Assembly (NCBI RefSeq): GCF_945957265.1
Contig: NZ_CAMFKO010000004.1
Location: 91,224-155,223 of the forward strand
Direction of reading: 5' to 3'
Source of the DNA: an uncultured Dechloromonas sp.
GTDB lineage: Bacteria; Pseudomonadota; Gammaproteobacteria; Burkholderiales; Rhodocyclaceae
Length of the DNA stretch: 64,000 nt
Shown one piece after another: positions 60,416 through 64,000 of this stretch. Numbering within the stretch: position 1 is the first letter of the stretch; the number at the start of each line of letters is the position of its first letter. The notes below the pieces were generated by a model. It made no database searches, was not told the DNA's origin, and worked only from the letters and a program-made list of their open reading frames with translations. A program made the translations under genes and the position numbers.

Positions 60416-61870
60416 TCAGGCAAACAGGCCGTGCAGGAACCAGCCCTCGGCATTGCGGAAAACCCAGGCCCACTGTCCCTGCGGGTTGCGGGCCACGAAA
60501 TAATCGCGCCGGACATCGCCGGCGGCCCCTTGCTCGCCGCTGTCCCACCAGCCGCTTTCCAGCCGTTCGGGGCTGGACAGGAGCTTGAGCGGCCCATGCC
60601 AGTCCGGGCTGCCAGCCCGTTCGGGGAGCGCGCACGGTGTCGGCAACAACCACAGCGGCCGCGCCGAAGCGGGGAGCCTTGCCTGCCGCTGGGTCGCCTG
60701 GCCTGCCGGCGAGCGCGAGGCGACCGTGGCATCCCGCTCGCGGCTTGCACACTCCGGCCGATAATCGAAAACGGCATCCAGCGCCTGTACGGCACGCTCG
60801 CCGAGCCGGGCACGCAAACGTTCCAGGCAGGCCAGATGCCCCTCGCCGTGCGCAGCTTCAGCAAACAGCGGCACGCTCTCTCCCGATCTTTCAGCCAGCT
60901 CGTCGGCCTGCAGGCGAACCGCCTCGACCGGCGCCGGCAATTGCCAGCGCCCCAGATGCTCGCGCAGCAGGCGCACGAAGCGCGCTTCGTCGGCGGCCGG
61001 CTCGGCAAACCGCAGGGCGAGATCGCTCGGTTCGGCGTCATCGTGCCGGAAGCGCAAGGTACAGCGCCGCAGCAGCAGTTGCCGCGCGCTCAGCCAGCCG
61101 GCCAATGCCGAGAACAGGCGTTGCCCGGAAAACACCAGGGCTTCGGCATGCTCGACGCGGGACGGCAATTCAATGTCGATGGCAAAACTTTCCGGAAAGG
61201 CGAAAGCCGTTTGCGGGTCCGGGACATCTCCCCAGGCACGGGCCATGTCGTCCAACGGGCGGTTGCCGATGCGCCGCCGCAAGCCGCTCCCCGGCGTCGC
61301 GCGCAAGGCGCCGAGCCGCCGCAAGCCGAAGGATTCCAGGCGGGCCACCGCGTCGGCCGGCCAGTCGGCGATGTGGCACGGTAACTCGGCGAGGGCCGCA
61401 TGCAGGCTGGCCGCTTCGCGATGGATCGTTCCGCTGCCGGAACGGGCCAGCCAGCGCGCGCCGAGCGGCGTCGGGGCCACCGCCCAGCCGGGGGTGTGGC
61501 CTTGCTCGGCGCAACCGCTCGTCACGGCGTCGACAATCGGCTCGATGCCGCCGAAGAGACGGATGCAGGCGCCGATTTCGAGCAGGAGTTCGTTGGGTTG
61601 CGCCAGGCTGACCGTGGGCGTGAATCGCCCCGCCCAGCAGGCCAGGTTTTCGAGGGTTTGTCGTTCGCGCGCCGCAGCGCGCTCGAAAACCGACAAGCCC
61701 GGCAGCAGGCCGAGCGCGGTCGCCAGCTTCTGGCCGGGGCGAATGCCGGCCGCGACGGCCTCCGCATCGCCCAGCATGATCCGGCCGCGCACGACCACCG
61801 CGCTAGGCGGCTGGCGCAGCGGCAAGGCCTCGATCGGCAACCAGGGAAAGGACAGGGCCAGCCACAGCAC
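60416..61870 (-). CDS. imuB: Y-family polymerase-like mutasome protein ImuB
   Basis: A 484-residue protein of the DinB/UmuC superfamily that bridges DnaE2 and the sliding clamp. N-terminus [38 protein letters not shown]; little-finger region later. The catalytic acidic residues of active Y-family polymerases are not evident, as is known for ImuB. It overlaps imuA by 68 bases. Confidence 0.92.
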   Translation of the reverse strand: MLWLALSFPWLPIEALPLRQPPSAVVVRGRIMLGDAEAVAAGIRPGQKLATALGLLPGLSVFERAAARERQTLENLACWAGRFTPTVSLAQPNELLLEIGACIRLFGGIEPIVDAVTSGCAEQGHTPGWAVAPTPLGARWLARSGSGTIHREAASLHAALAELPCHIADWPADAVARLESFGLRRLGALRATPGSGLRRRIGNRPLDDMARAWGDVPDPQTAFAFPESFAIDIELPSRVEHAEALVFSGQRLFSALAGWLSARQLLLRRCTLRFRHDDAEPSDLALRFAEPAADEARFVRLLREHLGRWQLPAPVEAVRLQADELAERSGESVPLFAEAAHGEGHLACLERLRARLGERAVQALDAVFDYRPECASRERDATVASRSPAGQATQRQARLPASARPLWLLPTPCALPERAGSPDWHGPLKLLSSPERLESGWWDSGEQGAAGDVRRDYFVARNPQGQWAWVFRNAEGWFLHGLFA

Positions 61871-62528
61871 GCGAGCGTCTCCCGGGACGGGGAATGGAGG
61901 ATGAATACGGCAAATCCAGCGGCCGGGATGCCGGCCTGCCGCGCCGCTTCAGGATGCGGACCGTCAGCGCGTCGCTGCCGCTTGCCAGCGCCACTCGCAA
62001 GGGCGCGGGCGACGGCGTCCCTGCCGCAGCCGTGGAGCGCCACAGGCAGGCCAATACCGAACGCCCTTCAGCCGCGACCTGCAGGCGGCGCAGCGCCTTG
62101 GCATCGATGCCCTCGCCCGGCCAGGCCAGCACGCCGGCGAAACCGTCGCAGGCGAGCAGTTGTTCGATGCTCCAGGCCGTATCCTTGCCGGCACGCACGA
62201 TGACCAGTCGCTCCAGGGCGATGCCCGCCGCCGCCCAGGCCGGTGCGTGCGGCAGCCAGGGCGGCGCGACCAGGGCCAGCCAGCCCCCGGCCTGCGACAG
62301 CCTGGACAGGGCGGGCAGCAGCAGGCTCATTTCGCCGACGCCGTTGCAGTCGACGAGCAGTTCCGTCAGCACGCCGCGCGGCCAGCCGCCGCCGGGCAAT
62401 TCGGCGTCGAGTTCGGGATGGCCGCTGGGGATGGCGGCCTCCGCCAGGGAGGCCAGCGTGTCGCCGCGCCAGACATCGCCTCTGGCCAGCACATCCGCCA
62501 AAGCGACCGGCAACGGCAAGGCGTTCAT
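61803..62528 (-). CDS. imuA: Mutasome accessory protein ImuA
   Basis: A 241-residue RecA-like protein (translesion DNA synthesis-associated). Features are the [16 protein letters not shown] block near residue 50 and [22 protein letters not shown] perfect Walker A is absent. ATG 62528 overlaps the lexA stop (ATGA) and the end runs into imuB, so lexA-imuA-imuB-dnaE2 are tightly coupled. Confidence 0.9.
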   Translation of the reverse strand: MNALPLPVALADVLARGDVWRGDTLASLAEAAIPSGHPELDAELPGGGWPRGVLTELLVDCNGVGEMSLLLPALSRLSQAGGWLALVAPPWLPHAPAWAAAGIALERLVIVRAGKDTAWSIEQLLACDGFAGVLAWPGEGIDAKALRRLQVAAEGRSVLACLWRSTAAAGTPSPAPLRVALASGSDALTVRILKRRGRPASRPLDLPYSSSIPRPGRRSRAVAGPVLSLVADRGLAAAPAA

Positions 62529-63130
62529 GACAGCTTCGAGCCTGCCCCGCGTATCAGGCCGACGGCAACGCCCTCGATGGCGAATTCGACTTCGCCGGGA
62601 CGCACGATGATCGGCGCGAAGTCCGGATTTTCGGCGATCAGCTCGATATGGCCGCTCTTGCGCTGCAGGCGCTTGACGGTCACTTCCTCGTCGAGGCGGG
62701 CGACGACGATCTCGCCGTCGCGGGCCTGGTTGGTCTTGTGTACGGCCAGCAGGTCGCCGTCGTAGATGCCGACGTCGATCATCGACAGGCCGCGCACCTT
62801 GAGCAGGAAGTCGGCGCGCGGATTGAACATGCCGGCGTCGAAGGCATAACGCGCCTGCACGTTTTCGACGGCGAGAATGGGCGAACCGGCGGCCACGCTG
62901 CCGATCAGCGGCAGGCCCAGTTGCTCGACGAGGCGGATGCCGCGCGCCGAGCCCGGCTCGAGATTGATGGCGCCCTTCTTGGCCAGGGCCTTGAGGTGAT
63001 CTTCCGCCGCGTTGGGCGAGGCGAAGCCGAAGGCGGAGGCGATTTCGGCCCGCGTCGGCGGCGCACCGAGCACCTCGACGGTGTTCTTGATGAAGTCGAG
63101 AATTTCCTGCTGGCGTGGCGTGAGCTTCAT
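62525..63130 (-). CDS. lexA: SOS repressor LexA
   Basis: A 201-residue repressor. The N-terminal winged helix begins [14 protein letters not shown] with the recognition region [13 protein letters not shown]. The Ala-Gly cleavage bond lies in GSVAAGSP, the catalytic Ser in VRGLSMID and the Lys in [10 protein letters not shown] 63130 gives normal length; the frame is open to 63253. It heads the mutagenesis operon and represses itself through the box at 63157. Confidence 0.96.
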   Translation of the reverse strand: MKLTPRQQEILDFIKNTVEVLGAPPTRAEIASAFGFASPNAAEDHLKALAKKGAINLEPGSARGIRLVEQLGLPLIGSVAAGSPILAVENVQARYAFDAGMFNPRADFLLKVRGLSMIDVGIYDGDLLAVHKTNQARDGEIVVARLDEEVTVKRLQRKSGHIELIAENPDFAPIIVRPGEVEFAIEGVAVGLIRGAGSKLS

Positions 63131-63156
63131 GGTCTGCTCCCTGCAAAATTCGTTAG

Positions 63157-63172
63157 CTGTATTTTTGTACAG
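63157..63172. promoter_or_regulatory. SOS box (LexA operator)
   Basis: CTGTATTTTTGTACAG is a perfect CTGT-N8-ACAG operator, 27 bp upstream of lexA and 67 bp upstream of the divergent 102-residue gene. It can control the lexA-imuA-imuB-dnaE2 operon and possibly the divergent gene. Confidence 0.93.
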
Positions 63173-63238
63173 TAATTGATTTTTGGCAAGCGGAGAATGG
63201 GCTACACTCTGCCTCCCGCACCATCCGGAAACCCCAGC

Positions 63239-63547
63239 ATGAAGCTGCAACACCTGGCGATCGGCGATCGCTTCGAATACGACGGCAAGATCTTTGTGAA
63301 GACCGGCCCGGTCACGGCCTCTTCGGAAAACGGCGGGCAGCAGATGATTCCCCGCTATGCGGTCCTCAGGCCGCTCGACGTGCCGGCCCGCGACGACGAC
63401 AAGCCGGGCCCGCGCCGCAAGGTCGAAGAAAAGAAGGTGCGTGCGGCCTTCGACGACTTTTACCGGACCTGCAGCGAACTGCTCGACGAATCCGCACTGC
63501 CCGCGCTGGCCGAGGCGCGCGAACGCTTCCTCGGCTGCCTCAGGTAA
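63239..63547 (+). CDS. Hypothetical protein divergent from lexA
   Basis: A 102-residue soluble, charged protein beginning [25 protein letters not shown], with a central Pro/Arg/Lys-rich stretch and a helical C-terminus ([27 protein letters not shown]). No recognised family. ATG 63239 is chosen because upstream in-frame sequence overlaps the promoter region. It shares the intergenic SOS box, so LexA control is possible. It ends directly against the convergent MFS gene. Confidence 0.72.
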   Translation: MKLQHLAIGDRFEYDGKIFVKTGPVTASSENGGQQMIPRYAVLRPLDVPARDDDKPGPRRKVEEKKVRAAFDDFYRTCSELLDESALPALAEARERFLGCLR

Positions 63548-64000
63548 TCAGGCGGCGGCTGTCGCCGGGCGTGCCACCGGCGCCTCGCGGATCGGCAGGT
63601 TGAGCACGGCGGCGATGGCGGCCAGGGCCATGTCGGCGTACCACATCCAGCCGAAGTCGCCGAATTGCGTGATGGCCAGCCCACCCAGCCAGGCACCGAG
63701 GAAACCGCCGATCTGGTGCGACAGCAAGGTCATGCCGAACAGCGTTGCCAGGTAGCGGATGCCGAACAGCTTGCCGACGATGGCGGCGGTCGGCGGCACG
63801 GTGGCCAGCCAGGTAAAGCCGAGGCCGGCGGCAAAAACGTAGAACGTCCATTCGGTGCGCGGCATCATCAGGTACCAGGCGATGAGCAGCGCCCGCGAAC
63901 CGTACATCGCGGCCAGCACGTACTTGCTGCGGAACTTGTTGACACAGGAGCCGGCGTACAGGCTGCCGAAAATGTTGGTCAGGCCGATGATCGCCAGCGA
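63548..64000 (-). CDS. MFS transporter, C-terminal part
   Basis: An open frame entering from the right edge and encoding about 150 residues with several hydrophobic spans (ALLIAWYLMM; FYVFAAGLGFTWLATVPPTAAIVG; IGGFLGAWLGGLAITQFG; MALAAIAAVLNLPI). The GxxxxR/K-like loop FGIRYLATLFG and glycine-rich helices fit the second half of a 12-span major facilitator. The start is outside the window and the substrate is unknown. The stop lies immediately beside the stop of the convergent 102-residue gene, with no terminator between. Confidence 0.8.
   Translation of the reverse strand, partial: SLAIIGLTNIFGSLYAGSCVNKFRSKYVLAAMYGSRALLIAWYLMMPRTEWTFYVFAAGLGFTWLATVPPTAAIVGKLFGIRYLATLFGMTLLSHQIGGFLGAWLGGLAITQFGDFGWMWYADMALAAIAAVLNLPIREAPVARPATAAA

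Overview
This is a GC-rich bacterial chromosome segment, most likely from a betaproteobacterium near Rhodocyclales (Dechloromonas/Azonexus-like). The lineage is inferred from three things: an EF-P/EarP pair with Arg32 in the EF-P loop, a PEP-CTERM protein beside a PrsT-type TPR protein, and a lexA-imuA-imuB-dnaE2 SOS operon. No 16S rRNA is present to confirm it.

Layout. (1) 1-9754: housekeeping genes. The chain rnc(partial)-era-recO-pdxJ-acpS-nagZ is joined by ATGA overlaps. It is followed by efp and earP on the minus strand, a family-5-like uracil-DNA glycosylase, uvrC, pgsA, four tRNA genes (Gly, Cys, Gly, Leu) and a DUF1178 gene. (2) 9786-19747: a 9,962-bp filamentous (inovirus) prophage bounded by a XerC/XerD dif-like site. 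It encodes a Rep_trans-type replication initiator, ssDNA-binding candidates, a 44-residue coat protein, a TspB-like adhesin, a DUF2523 protein and a Zot-type assembly ATPase. It also carries a full-length ParB-like protein without ParA, and four copies of the palindrome GTTTCGCATGCGAAAC that I found nowhere else in the window. I regard this as the most interesting and possibly undescribed item: a candidate phage-borne ParB with its own sites.

(3) 19947-43343: a type VI secretion locus reading outward from about 35 kb. The minus arm is TPR lipoprotein, tssB, tssC, hcp, tssE, tssF, tssG, clpV, vgrG1, putative effector and a SUMF1-domain protein. The plus arm is tssJ, tssK, tssL, vgrG2, putative toxin and putative immunity protein. 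No tssM, tssA or PAAR gene is visible, so the apparatus needs parts encoded elsewhere. (4) 43594-51044: the iron-sulfur operon (iscR, a second cysteine desulfurase, iscS, iscU, iscA, hscB, hscA, fdx, iscX) preceded by cysE, with an IscR-type site at the iscR promoter.

(5) 51173-57168: a lipoprotein serine hydrolase coupled to a small acyl carrier protein, a PEP-CTERM protein with a sigma-54-like promoter, and the PrsT-like TPR protein. (6) 57323-64000: dnaE2, imuB, imuA and lexA (SOS mutagenesis) behind a clear SOS box, a divergent 102-residue unknown gene, and the 3' part of an MFS transporter gene running off the window.

Family assignments come from reading motifs, lengths and context, not from database searches. 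Start codons were chosen by ribosome-binding sites, ATGA overlaps and family lengths.
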